From: Flavobacteriales bacterium
GTDB lineage: Bacteria; Bacteroidota; Bacteroidia; Flavobacteriales_F; PHOS-HE28
NCBI GenBank assembly: GCA_016721005.1
Contig: JADKJM010000014.1
Span: 283,172-347,171, forward strand
Reading direction: 5' to 3'
Length of the DNA stretch: 64,000 nt
How positions within the stretch are numbered: the stretch's first letter is position 1; the number at the start of each line of letters is the position of its first letter. Below, piece after piece: positions 39,376 to 48,001 of the stretch. A model generated the notes under the pieces. The model ran no database searches. It was not told where the DNA came from and was given only the letters and a program-made list of their open reading frames with translations. The position numbers were made by a program, and so were the translations under genes.

Positions 39376-42300
39376 TCAGTGTACGAGTAATTTCCTGATC
39401 TTGCTATGTACCCCATCAGAAACCTGAATCCAATAAGCTCCCATGGCCAGTTCCTTTACGGATAGATGCTGTAGGGTACCTGTAACGCTGCCCCAGTAGC
39501 CGACCTGCCTTCCCGAAAGATCGAAAATGGTGATGTCCTTGGGCAAGTCGTCCTGTAGGCGAACGAAGAGTTCATTGCGAGTGGGGTTCGGGTATATCGC
39601 GAAGTCCCAGCCTTCATTTACCGTGATCGTATCTATCAGCGGCGTTCGCAGGCTCTTTACCAGGTCCCTGGCGATGATAAAAGCATAATCTGAATGCAGA
39701 GTATCCACATGGTTTCGATACGTGACGGAAGTGGAACTAGATATGGGGAAGGTCCCGTTGAAGGGTTCCGACTCCAGATCTAGCTCCACCTCGCCGTTGG
39801 GTCCGGAATCGTAGCCAACGACATTGTCATCGGGCACATCGACTTGGTCGCTCCAAGTGGGGAAATAGCTGATCTTGAAGTTCGTCTCGGTATCGAAACC
39901 AGGAAGCGTCATCGTCTGCGGTGTACTTGGATCTGTACAGTCGACATAGTGCTGTAGTTCTGGAAAGCGCATGTAATATCCCTGTAGCCAATAGGCATTC
40001 CTGTTGTGTACCCAGCCCACCGCGATATCCTGATCGCCGTTCAGCAAGTAAATACACTCGATGCCGTCGGCTTCAACGGGAGGTTGAGGCGTAAAATCCC
40101 CTTCGAAAAGCCCAAGGTCCTGCACGCTGGGTTTGTTCATGAAATCCAACAACGGCTTGAACTGATGAAATACCGGACGATTGCGTACCTCGGCATACAT
40201 GGGGTCGCTGTTGTTGTTGATGTCGTACCCTAGGAACAAACTGTTCTCAGCGTTCAATCCGCTCAGGTGGTCAGGACCTGCGGGATTGCCGACATCATCC
40301 GGAAGATGGCTGTAGTGATAGTCCATCCCGTATTCCCACCAGAAGATGCGTTCCCAGCTCCAGCTTGTTCCAGCCGCGAAAGAACCGGAGAAGGTAGTAG
40401 CCCAAAGTTCGTTATGGAAGGAGAGATTGTAGTTGTCGAAGTATTGATAAGTGGCTCCCTTGTAAATGGGAGAAGACACGTTGCCGTATGACGTGAACTC
40501 CCCATGATGGAATGGTTTCTTAAGGCCGTCATTCTGGAAGTACGTGTTGTCGCGGTATTGTTCAGCGTTCTCGACGAAGCCACGCAAGGACCACTCGTTC
40601 TCATCAGGCGCACGATGCGCGTCGATAAGATCCACGTTGGGATTATGGAAGGGTAAGTGGAAAACATTGTCAGTTGGTGAACCGCCTGCATAACTCATGA
40701 GGAAAAGTTTGTTGCTCTCACCCAATGGCGATGTCTCCGGATGGAAAGGATCCACCTCACCCCGCACATATTCCGTCAGGTCAGTGATCCAACTATCAAT
40801 GGTCGGGGGTAGCAGGGCGTCGCGCCCCCAATCCACACGATTCTCCATACAGAAGTCCCACGCCGGCAGATCCCGTAGATCGTCGCATGGGATCCCGGGA
40901 GGTGGTGTGAAGTTATCCGGGTTGATCTCATCCTCCTTACAATACGTGAGCATCTGGTCGATCTCGTTGAAGGGTTCGATGGCCGCTATGTTCACCGAAT
41001 AGCCCCAGCGGCTCATGATGTACTTGTACTTGCGCTTCCAGTAATAGAAAACGGTGCGATCATCATTCGCAGTACTGGGATCGCCGTTGGCATAGAAGAA
41101 CTCCTTCAGATCATAAGGTCTTGCCGACGGTTCCAAGAAATGGATCACATACGGATGGGCGCCCCATAGGTACTTCTCAAAAGCAACGGCCGGCATCACA
41201 GGGTCAATGCAGAGTTGTACGTAGATCCCCTTTTCCCTGGCATGGTCGAGCATTTGGTCGAAGGCCCAGCACTGGTATTGACAACTGCTACTGTACCCCG
41301 TGGTCCAACCCGTATCATTACAATTGTTCGGTACGCCGGAGGTGCATACGGGTGGGGTCTTATAAAGGTCGTAGACGCCGAGGTTCACCCATTCCGGTGC
41401 GAAGATGTTCCGCATCAACCACATGCGCATGAAATTGCCGCCGACGGAGTGCAACTCGTCCATGGTCTTCTGCATGACGTTGAAGTCCCCTAAGTGGAAG
41501 CCCCACCAGTCATCGTAATAGAAGCCATGATGGGTGTCGGACATGTTCGTACCCAACCCGAAGAAGGGTGTTTCATCTCCGGCGATCACATCACCCGCGA
41601 ATTGAAGATTGCGTCTGTTGGCCTCGCTCACCTGTAGGTACCCATTGTTCTCGGGCATCGGTGGATCGCATATCAGACTGTACCCACTAAAGCTCAAGTC
41701 AACCAGTGTTACGTTGGTAATTGTAGATGTATTGGGGGCCTTTATGGAAACGGAGAACTGCCATGCCCCTTCCATATCCGGCGCGAAACGGAAACGAACG
41801 TGGTAGGGGACAAGCGTATTCGTGGCTGGATCGGCGGGGCTTAGATGGGCATCATCCGTTGTGTTGTCCCACATGCCTTCCTTCATGTAGTAGCCCCATT
41901 TCAACGTTTGCGAGCCATTCGGCCTTGTCAAGGTCATCACCACTTGGAGCGAATCATCGGCATACGGGTTCAAGTCGTGCGTGGCATCTGGTGCGGTTGG
42001 CGAAGCCGTGTTATCGCCTGAAGAGGCCAACGGATAATACGCTTCGAAGAACCGATCGATCGCATCCTGATACTCCTGTGGCAACCTCAACCCCACCTCC
42101 ACCTTCTCCCATTTGTGTACGTGGATCACATTGTCCACCATGCCTCCGTATGGATCGTTCCCGTTCACATCGGGAGAGATGATCACCACGTCGCCCGCGC
42201 TTCCTAAGTTGTTATCGATGTAGGCGTGGAATCGTCCACTACCGGAAAGCCCCCCTGCATGAAAGCCGGGTCGCAACCGCACTTGCGTTCCGGACACGTA

Positions 42301-42507
42301 CTCCGCATCCGCCGTTCCGCCGATCTCAACCGGTAGATCCGATGTGCTAGGGGACAGGATGGGTTGTGACACGGCATAGTGATGTACACCGTCGGTCCAC
42401 GTCACATCCTGTATGGTCAGGTCCGGATAAGGTGTTTGGGCCCACGCTTTCGGCAAGGCGAACAACGTTGCGGCGAGCGCTACACCAAGGGTGGCAGCCG
42501 CGCGCAT
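39376..42507 (-). CDS. DUF5060-type glycoside hydrolase-like protein with T9SS sorting domain
   Basis: About 1,043 residues. After the signal peptide (LGVALAATLFALPKAWAQ) comes a short beta domain with VSGTQVRLRPGFHAGGLSG. A DUF5060-like Ig domain follows (QTLKWGYYMKEGMWDN, VRFRFAPDMEGAWQFSVSI). A probable TIM-barrel occupies about residues 300-780, with FFGLGTNMSDTHHG, GGNFMRMWLMRN and AIEPFNEIDQML, the last a typical glycosidase acid/base strand (NE). The end (FAIYPNPTRNELFVRLQ to IRKLLVH) is a T9SS sorting domain. It should be a surface enzyme acting on polysaccharide; the substrate is unknown. The start overlaps the upstream stop (TGATG); GTG 42510 is the alternative. Confidence 0.83.
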   Translation of the reverse strand: MRAAATLGVALAATLFALPKAWAQTPYPDLTIQDVTWTDGVHHYAVSQPILSPSTSDLPVEIGGTADAEYVSGTQVRLRPGFHAGGLSGSGRFHAYIDNNLGSAGDVVIISPDVNGNDPYGGMVDNVIHVHKWEKVEVGLRLPQEYQDAIDRFFEAYYPLASSGDNTASPTAPDATHDLNPYADDSLQVVMTLTRPNGSQTLKWGYYMKEGMWDNTTDDAHLSPADPATNTLVPYHVRFRFAPDMEGAWQFSVSIKAPNTSTITNVTLVDLSFSGYSLICDPPMPENNGYLQVSEANRRNLQFAGDVIAGDETPFFGLGTNMSDTHHGFYYDDWWGFHLGDFNVMQKTMDELHSVGGNFMRMWLMRNIFAPEWVNLGVYDLYKTPPVCTSGVPNNCNDTGWTTGYSSSCQYQCWAFDQMLDHAREKGIYVQLCIDPVMPAVAFEKYLWGAHPYVIHFLEPSARPYDLKEFFYANGDPSTANDDRTVFYYWKRKYKYIMSRWGYSVNIAAIEPFNEIDQMLTYCKEDEINPDNFTPPPGIPCDDLRDLPAWDFCMENRVDWGRDALLPPTIDSWITDLTEYVRGEVDPFHPETSPLGESNKLFLMSYAGGSPTDNVFHLPFHNPNVDLIDAHRAPDENEWSLRGFVENAEQYRDNTYFQNDGLKKPFHHGEFTSYGNVSSPIYKGATYQYFDNYNLSFHNELWATTFSGSFAAGTSWSWERIFWWEYGMDYHYSHLPDDVGNPAGPDHLSGLNAENSLFLGYDINNNSDPMYAEVRNRPVFHQFKPLLDFMNKPSVQDLGLFEGDFTPQPPVEADGIECIYLLNGDQDIAVGWVHNRNAYWLQGYYMRFPELQHYVDCTDPSTPQTMTLPGFDTETNFKISYFPTWSDQVDVPDDNVVGYDSGPNGEVELDLESEPFNGTFPISSSTSVTYRNHVDTLHSDYAFIIARDLVKSLRTPLIDTITVNEGWDFAIYPNPTRNELFVRLQDDLPKDITIFDLSGRQVGYWGSVTGTLQHLSVKELAMGAYWIQVSDGVHSKIRKLLVH

Positions 42508-43803
42508 CACTTCGCAGCTTCAAGGTTTCCCAACCGCTGCTCCATCTTCGCCAGTCGTTCCTCCAATTGGAGGATGTAAAGCGCTTGCTCCTCCACGGTA
42601 CGCGTTAGAGCGTGCGCGATCGCGCCCAACTCCAGTCCACCTCGACTCTCCAGTTCACTTGCGCTCGGGATCGAAGGCATATGTTGATTGGACCGCAGGT
42701 ACTCCCGTAACTCTGCCAAGGGCATCAGGTGGTAGCTCTCGGCAAAGACATAATCCTCCCATGTTCCGAGCTTCACTAACACATCGCGGGTTTGGATCCC
42801 GTCCGCCACGTAGAGCCGGTATCCTTCCACTTCGCCAACAGGTGGTGTCGTCCCTATTCCCACTTTCCCATCCTTGCTGACCGTCATGCGCAGCACGTTG
42901 TTCGTCTTGATGAAAAGCGGCATGGCGTTGTTGGTGCCGAGGTACTCCGCATAGACAATGGAATTCCCGCAGCGGGTCCACGGATAGGCATGGCCCGGGC
43001 ACACGTCCTCCAGTACCGGAATGTCCGAATCGGAGAACTGCTTCAGCACCCCGTTCTCATCCGAAACAAGCAAGCCGGGAACGCTGCCGGTAAGCGAACC
43101 CACCTCCACATCCCCATTGCTCTTTATCCGTAACCGCTCCACGCCATTACTCTTGAACACCACATCCTTCGCATCCGTGGTTCCGAAGAAGTGGGTGCCT
43201 GGAATGGTGTTCGCATTGCCGCTCATCATCCAGTCGCTGCGTTCGGGTTCGCGCAGCGTGAGGCTACGGGGCTCGGTGGTGCAGCCATTGGCGTCGGTCA
43301 TGGTCACGGTATAGTCCCGTGCGCCAAGGCCACTGCGGTCCTCGGTGGTCGTGCCGTCCCTCCAGACGTAGCTGTACGGTGCGGTGCCACCGGTCGTGGT
43401 CACATTGATGCTGCCGTTGTAGCACGAATAGCAACTGATGTGGTAGCCGTTCGCGTATTCATTCGCTTCGGCCGTCAGCTTGATGGGGTTCGGATCCAAC
43501 AGCGTGATCTCCCCATGCACCACCGCGCTATCCGCATCGATCACCTCTACCTTGTAGTATCCGGAGGGCAGGTTCACAACATCCTCCGTGGTGGCGCCGG
43601 TACTCCAACCGAAGGTGTACGGTGGCGTGCCACCTGTAACACTCAGATCAATGGCACCATCCTTCTTTCCGAAGCAACTGATGTTGGAGCCGTTGTAATT
43701 GCTCGGGGTCAGTGTGAGTTGCAATTGCGCAATGCCTAACAAAGGCGCACAAACGATCGCAGCCACGATCAATAGCCACTTATTGGGGGGGGGGGTAATG
43801 CAT
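42507..43803 (-). CDS. SprB-repeat secreted protein, start interrupted by a C11 tract
   Basis: From the ATG at 43803 the length is 432 codons plus one base. The signal peptide NKWLLIVAAIVCAPLLGIAQ is in one frame, but the nearby ATG is in another because an 11-C run (43785-43795, G on the plus strand) separates them. With ten Cs the protein would begin MHYPPPNKWLL. Two SprB-like repeats follow (GGTPPYTFGWSTGATTEDV, GGTAPYSYVWRDGTTTED), then a tail-fibre-like region (VGIGTTPP) and a C-terminal coiled coil (LQLEERLAKMEQRLGNLE). SprB repeats occur in surface adhesins. No T9SS tail is present. An IS3 element sits 12 bp before the ATG and may have replaced the native promoter. It is the first gene of a three-gene operon. 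Confidence 0.78.
43785..43795 (-). repeat. C11 homopolymer at the SprB-repeat gene start
   Basis: Eleven Cs on the minus strand between an ATG and a signal peptide. Ten or thirteen Cs would join them in frame. It could be phase-variable or a homopolymer sequencing error. Confidence 0.8.
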
Positions 43804-43834
43804 GGGGCGTTGGTTGACCCGTCCTGAAAAAGGT

Positions 43835-44799
43835 TTACAGGTTTTGGTTGATGTCCGAAGATAGGTTTACAGTTGAGAGAACGTCCTGAACTGCGTTGAC
43901 AGGTGTTCGCTTGGGGTAGTAGTTCTTCCAAAGCCGTTTGATCTTCATGGTACCGGTGTGCGCTTGGTCAGGTGTGAGATTGCTGATGCTGTTGTGCGGC
44001 CGATCGGAGTTGTAGAGGAACACGGCACGTTCCAGAGCGGCACGCGCTTGTGCAACCGTATCGATGCACCATGTATCGAGGTATTCCTGTTTGATGATCC
44101 CGTTGATGCGTTCGGCCACGGCGTTCTCAAGGGATCGCCCTTCTCGGTCATGCTTATGCCGATGCTATTGGCTTGCAGCACATCCACGTACGCTTGCGAA
44201 CAGTACTGCACGCCACGATCGCTGTGATGGATCAAGCCCTTTGGAACGGTGACCGCCTGCGCGATGGTATGCGCAAGGCTTCCAATGTGCTGGCTGCTTC
44301 AAGGTCCGTGGCCAAGTGGTGGCCCATGATGCGGTGCGACCAAGCGTCGGTGATCAAGCTGATGAAGTGTAGCCTTCCTTCCCGGTCTTGAAGTAGGTGA
44401 TATCGCTTACCCAGAGCTGCCCAGGTCCGGTGAGCTTCCTGTCCTTGATCAGGTTGGGCCACTTGCGTAACCAGTGCGATGAGCGTGTGGTGTGGATGTA
44501 CTTGCGGAGCCGTCGTACCAGCAGACCGTGATCGGCGAGCAGATCGAAGAGCGCGTCGCGGCCCATCTTGATGTGGTGCTCCAGGAGGAAGGGCTGGAGC
44601 TTGTCCATCAACTTACGCGTACCCAAGCGCCGATGGTCCTGGCGGATCTCCTGCACGCGCACCAGCACCAGTTCATGTTCCATGCAATAGGCTTGGGTCG
44701 TCCAAAAGTGCTGATAGAAGGCTTGTCGTGTAACCCAAATGATCGACAGAGCCGCACCAAGCTGATGTGCGGATAGCTGTCCTTCATCTCACGGATCAC
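43835..44799 (-). pseudogene. IS3-family transposase OrfB, frameshifted
   Basis: An rve integrase-type transposase broken into at least five frames. Pieces in order: VIREMKDSYPHISLVRLC, then RQDHRRLGTRKLMDKL and LWVSDITYFKTGKEG (first Asp), then HFISLITDAWSHRIMG, then HHSDRGVQYCSQAYV (second Asp), then AERINGIIKQEYLDTW (the Glu region) and FLYNSDRPHNSISNLTPDQAH. Four shifts within 1 kb leave no complete enzyme. True decay or sequencing indels would both give this. Similarity to the IS150/IS3 OrfB family is clear. The left inverted repeat overlaps the last codons. Confidence 0.85.
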
Positions 44800-45190
44800 T
44801 GGTATTGGCCTTTTTTCGGATCGCGATCCGGTGCTCGCTCTCCGCCAGGTCGATCAGCTTGGAATAGGCTTCGCTCTTGAGCTGTTCATCCTCCAGTTGC
44901 CGTTCCAGTTCCCTGATCCGGTTGCGCAGGTCCGCGCTGCGTTCGCTCTTCTTGCGCTGGGGCATCTCCTTTGGGTTGATCGCCCAAACTTCGGCACTGG
45001 GCTGTGGCCGCGCACCAAGGTCCATCTGCGTCATCCATTCTGCAATACAGCTCTTGCCCGCCAAGGCGTATCGCCGACGCAATTGCTCCATGGTCCAGCG
45101 ACCGCTCCGGTACTCGCCGATCACCATTCGTTTGAACGCCACATCGTATTTGCGTGGCCTTCCTTTTTCCTTGTCCGTTCCGTCCTTCAT
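44789..45190 (-). CDS. IS3-family transposase OrfA (helix-turn-helix)
   Basis: A 133-residue protein. GRPRKYDVAFKRMVIGEYRSG and WTMEQLRRRYALAGKSCIAEWM form the HTH DNA-binding part, and LRNIRELERQLED-like sequence forms a leucine-zipper coil (RIRELERQLEDEQLKSEAY). It binds the inverted repeats and, fused with OrfB by ribosomal frameshifting in this family, makes the active transposase. An A6G run at 44810-44816 near its end resembles the usual slippery site, but OrfB is not in the -1 frame here, so the fusion would fail. Confidence 0.85.
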   Translation of the reverse strand: MKDGTDKEKGRPRKYDVAFKRMVIGEYRSGRWTMEQLRRRYALAGKSCIAEWMTQMDLGARPQPSAEVWAINPKEMPQRKKSERSADLRNRIRELERQLEDEQLKSEAYSKLIDLAESEHRIAIRKKANTSDP

Positions 45191-45315
45191 GAGGTTCGCT
45201 TTTGCGTAAACCCGGATCAGGACGAGTCAGGTTCAGGTGGGTTGAAAATAACCGGATCCATGAGGGTTGGTGCGCGCGGTTGATAAGTTGTTGTGTGCCT
45301 GACCGCTCCAACACC

Positions 45316-45347
45316 ACACCGCCCCGGCCTTACGACCGGGGCGGTGT
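45316..45347 (-). terminator. GC-rich hairpin after the fibronectin gene
   Basis: A perfect 12-bp stem (ACACCGCCCCGG with CCGGGGCGGTGT) and an 8-nt loop lie 25 bp beyond the fn3 stop codon. There is no T-run, so it may stabilise the 3' end rather than terminate alone. Confidence 0.55.
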
Positions 45348-45371
45348 TCTGCGTGGTGGCGCAACGCGGCC

Positions 45372-46000
45372 TTACGGCAGCGGTGTACTGAAACCCTTGG
45401 CTGGATCGCTGAACGGGCTGGCGCCTGCGGCGCCGAGCGCGTTCACGCGGAACCAATAGTGCTTTGCGGGATCCAGCGCGGTGGCCTCGAAGCTGGCGCG
45501 CGATGAGAGCGCGAGCAGCGTCCATTGGCCCTCCACATCGGGGTCCGTCGGATTCACGAAGAACTGGTAGTAGTAAGCACCTTTCACGGGCTTACACCGC
45601 AGGTCTATCGATCCGGGCAATGCACCAGTGCGGGCCTCGAAGTCGGTGGGCGCATGCAGCGGACCGATGGGCTCGGGCTGCTTGCGCAGCTCGAATCCCG
45701 TGCTGAGGATCTTCAGCTCGTCGCCTAAGCCGCTGTATTGGAAACATACAGGGCCATGCGTACGAGCAGATCGTCCACGGCTGCTTCGGCCTTTTGGCGT
45801 GCGAACACCTTGGCGTGGTCGCCACCGGCGGCTTCCGTGATGGCGGTCTCGAGTGCCTCGCGCCCGTTCTTCAGCTCTACGAGCGTCGGGGTGGGCGTGG
45901 GGAAATCTGCGTTCCCGTTCATCCTGGTCTCCACCAGCAGCGCCTTGGCCACCTTGTCGGTGGGGCTCAACCCGGTTATTCCGGCTCTTGCTTGACGCAT
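45372..46000 (-). pseudogene. Fibronectin type III domain protein, one frameshift
   Basis: About 210 codons in two frames. The first part (ITGLSPTDKVAKALLVETRMNG to AAVDDLLVRMALYVSNTA) is a helical domain, and the second (LKILSTGFELRKQPEPIGPL, then KPVKGAYYYQFFVNPTDPD and KHYWFRVNALGAAGASPFSD) is a fibronectin type III domain. They are joined by a single-base shift near 45735. Small helical-plus-fn3 proteins like this are common in Bacteroidota genomes, function unknown. The shift may be a sequencing error. It sits between an IS3 element and a repeat array. Confidence 0.75.
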
Positions 46001-46336
46001 TTGGTTGTTGCGTTGCGCGGTGGCAAGGTCCGGAGGCCTTAGGGCTTCCTGGCCGGGTCGCTGATCGGCTCCCCGGACCTTCCATCGCTGGTTGCGTAGC
46101 GGTTGTCGCGTACCGATGACAAGTCGGCTTTCATCAGCAATAACGCGAGGTTGCGAAGAGGGTTGCCTGAAATACCCTGTATTAACAATACTTTCCGAGG
46201 TAACGTCTTCGGAAAACGTCTGTGGACAGGGTCTTTAGCCACCATTCGTTCGGCAAATGATGCCGTTGGCCGCTTATGCAACGCGTGGTCTTTTGTGAGA
46301 CGCCGGATGGACCGCTCCGCGGATCCTCCGGCGTGA
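46001..46336. other. Region with no supported gene
   Basis: Between the fn3 gene and the repeat array. A short minus-strand segment at 46039-46110 encodes YATSDGRSGEPISDPARKP before a stop, like the tail of the fn3 gene (SPFSDPAKGF), so it may be a remnant of a second copy. Nothing else was recognised. Confidence 0.4.
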
Positions 46337-46699
46337 CGCGGTGCATGTGGAGCGGAAACCATTCACGGTTCTGGCGCGACTTCAAATAGTCCGGCGAAAA
46401 CCTTTGAAGGTTTTGGGGAGACTTCAAATAGTCCGGCGAAAACCTTTGAAGGTTTTGGGGAGACTTCAAATAGTCCGGCGAAAACCTTTGAAGGTTTTGG
46501 GGAAACTTCAAATAGTCTTGCGAAAACCTTTGAAGGTTTCGGGGAAACTTCAAATAGTCTGGGGAAAACCTTTGAAGGTTTTGGGGAAACTTCAAATAGT
46601 CCGGCGAAAAGAGTGAATGGTCTTGGCGGGACTTTCAATGGTCCGGGGGAAACCTTTCAAGGTTTTGGGAGAACTTCAAATAGTCTGGCGAAAACCTTT
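46337..46699. repeat. 42-bp tandem repeat array, left part
   Basis: Units start at 46379, 46421, 46463, 46505, 46547, 46589, 46631 and 46673, in perfect 42-bp register, with a degenerate unit before them. A typical unit is ACTTCAAATAGTCCGGCGAA followed by AACCTTTGAAGGTTTTGGGG and two more bases. Each unit is itself two diverged 21-bp halves. AAAACCTT-TG-AAGGTTTT forms an inverted repeat. There are no spacers. Reading frames through it exist only because 42 is divisible by 3. Confidence 0.93.
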
Positions 46700-47829
46700 G
46701 GCGGATTCAACCCACAAACGCAATCGGTGGGTCATTGGGTTAGTTGTTCAAAGATGGTGTTTGGCGAGTCGTAGTCGAAGCGCTTGCGTGGCCTGCTATT
46801 GAGTTCGTTCTGCACGGCTCGGATCTGTTGGTGGGTGATGGTCCGGAAGTCGGTCTTCTTGGGGAAGTACTGGCGGATGAGCCCGTTGAGGTTCTCGTTG
46901 GATCCACGCTCCCAGCTACGGTAGGGCTTGGCGAAGAAGAAGTCCAGGTCGAGTTCTTCGGCGATACGCTGGTGGTGGGCGAACTCTTTGCCGTTGTCGC
47001 TGGTGACCGTGTGCAGCCAGGGCTTCCATTGGCGCAGCGCACGCAAGGCGGCTTGCGCCACCAAGGCGGCTTCCTTGCGCTTCACCTTGTGCATGAGCAG
47101 CATACCGCTGGCGCGGTCGTTGATCGTGAGGATCGCTCCTTGGTGGCCTTTGCCGATGATCGTGTCCATCTCCAAGTCGCCGAAGCGTTCGCGCTTCTCC
47201 ACCACGGCGGGGCGCTGATCGATATCCACCCGACCGATGATGATGCCCCGGCTATCCTTGGCCGCTCCGCGTTTGCGGTAACGTTTGCCACGCGTACGCA
47301 GTTGCTCATGCAAGGAGCCACCGCGCTTCTTGTCCTGCCACACATGCTGGTAGATGCGCTCGTGGGAAACCATATCGCGGCCCTCGCGCTGGGCTATGCC
47401 CACGATCTGCTCAGGGCTGTGTTTGCGCTGGAGCAACTGCTCCACGTGCGCGCGCATGTCGGCGGTGAACCGCACGGCCTTGGGCTTGTCTTTCTTGCGC
47501 TGCGCACTCTTACGCGCCGCCAGATCGGCCATGTAGGAGCCGCTGCGCTGGTCGCAGTTGCGCCGCAGCTCGCGGCTCAGGGCCGACTGAGACTTGCCGA
47601 TGGCCTGAGCGATCGCCTGCTGCTGGTGACCGGCTTCCTTCATGCGTTCTATGATGCACCTTTGTTCATCGGTGATATGGCTCATGCTTGCAACGGATTG
47701 GACCCCAGGACAAGGGTAGGCCGCATCCTCCGTTCAGCGGGAGAGAGGGGCGAAAGCCTCTCCTCCTTCTGAAGAAATGATAAGCCATCTTGTCGGTCTA
47801 TCCGATTGCGTTTATGAGTTGAATCCGCG
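46700..47829 (-). mobile_element. IS30-family insertion sequence, intact
   Basis: The 1,130-bp element has 28-bp terminal inverted repeats matching at about 25 positions (GGCGGATTCAAC and CGCGGATTCAAC at the outer ends, AAACGCAATCGG at the inner). It is flanked by the 3-bp duplication TTT (46697-46699 and 47830-47832). It has split one 42-bp repeat unit in its palindromic centre, so the sequence without it would read AAAACCTTTGAAGGTT. Confidence 0.93.
46732..47685 (-). CDS. IS30-family transposase
   Basis: A complete 317-residue transposase. The N-terminal HTH (ITDEQRCIIERMKEAGHQQQ, AIAQAIGKSQSALSRELRRN) binds DNA. The DDE core shows Asp in RFGDLEMDTIIGK, Asp in VTSDNGKEFA and Glu in ERGSNENLNGLIRQYFPK, all typical of IS30. 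It cuts and joins the element's ends. The inverted repeats are intact, and the element may still be mobile. The gene lies between the two inverted repeats on the minus strand. Confidence 0.96.
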   Translation of the reverse strand: MSHITDEQRCIIERMKEAGHQQQAIAQAIGKSQSALSRELRRNCDQRSGSYMADLAARKSAQRKKDKPKAVRFTADMRAHVEQLLQRKHSPEQIVGIAQREGRDMVSHERIYQHVWQDKKRGGSLHEQLRTRGKRYRKRGAAKDSRGIIIGRVDIDQRPAVVEKRERFGDLEMDTIIGKGHQGAILTINDRASGMLLMHKVKRKEAALVAQAALRALRQWKPWLHTVTSDNGKEFAHHQRIAEELDLDFFFAKPYRSWERGSNENLNGLIRQYFPKKTDFRTITHQQIRAVQNELNSRPRKRFDYDSPNTIFEQLTQ

Positions 47830-47997
47830 TTTGAAGGTTCTGGGGAGACTTCAAATAGTCCGGGGAAAACCTTTGAAGGTCCGGCGGAGACTTCAAATGG
47901 TCTTGGGGAAACCTTCAATGGTCCGGGGGGAAACATTTCAATGTCCGGCGGGAACTTTCAATGGTCGCGGGAGGATCATTGATGGTCCGGGGGCTGC
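47830..47997. repeat. 42-bp tandem repeat array, right part
   Basis: It continues the array beyond the IS30 element. Units start at 47848 and 47890, then decay into 21-bp half-units (for example ACCTTCAATGGTCCGGGGGG). It stops five bases before the tpx stop codon. Confidence 0.88.
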
Positions 47998-48001
47998 ACG
48001 A

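Larger units (their letters stand above)
43815..45229 (-). mobile_element. IS3-family insertion sequence
   Basis: The 1,415-bp element has imperfect terminal inverted repeats of about 24 bp: TGACCCGTCCTG at the left and TGACTCGTCCTG at the right (reverse complement), with a shared GGTTTAC further in. A 3-bp duplication GGT flanks both ends (43812-43814 and 45230-45232), showing insertion by transposition. It encodes OrfA and a frameshifted OrfB on the minus strand. It lies upstream of the SprB-repeat operon. Confidence 0.88.

Noticed and set aside
43835..45190. A complete active IS3 transposase by programmed frameshifting
   Set aside because: An A6G run is present near the end of OrfA, but OrfB is not in the -1 frame and has further shifts, so no full transposase can be made from this sequence.
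46182..46638. Repetitive open frames on both strands across the 42-bp array
   Set aside because: They are open only because the repeat length is a multiple of three; all frames on both strands behave alike and there is no start signal or similarity.
46337..47997. CRISPR array
   Set aside because: Units abut each other with no unique spacers, vary by point changes and no cas gene is near.
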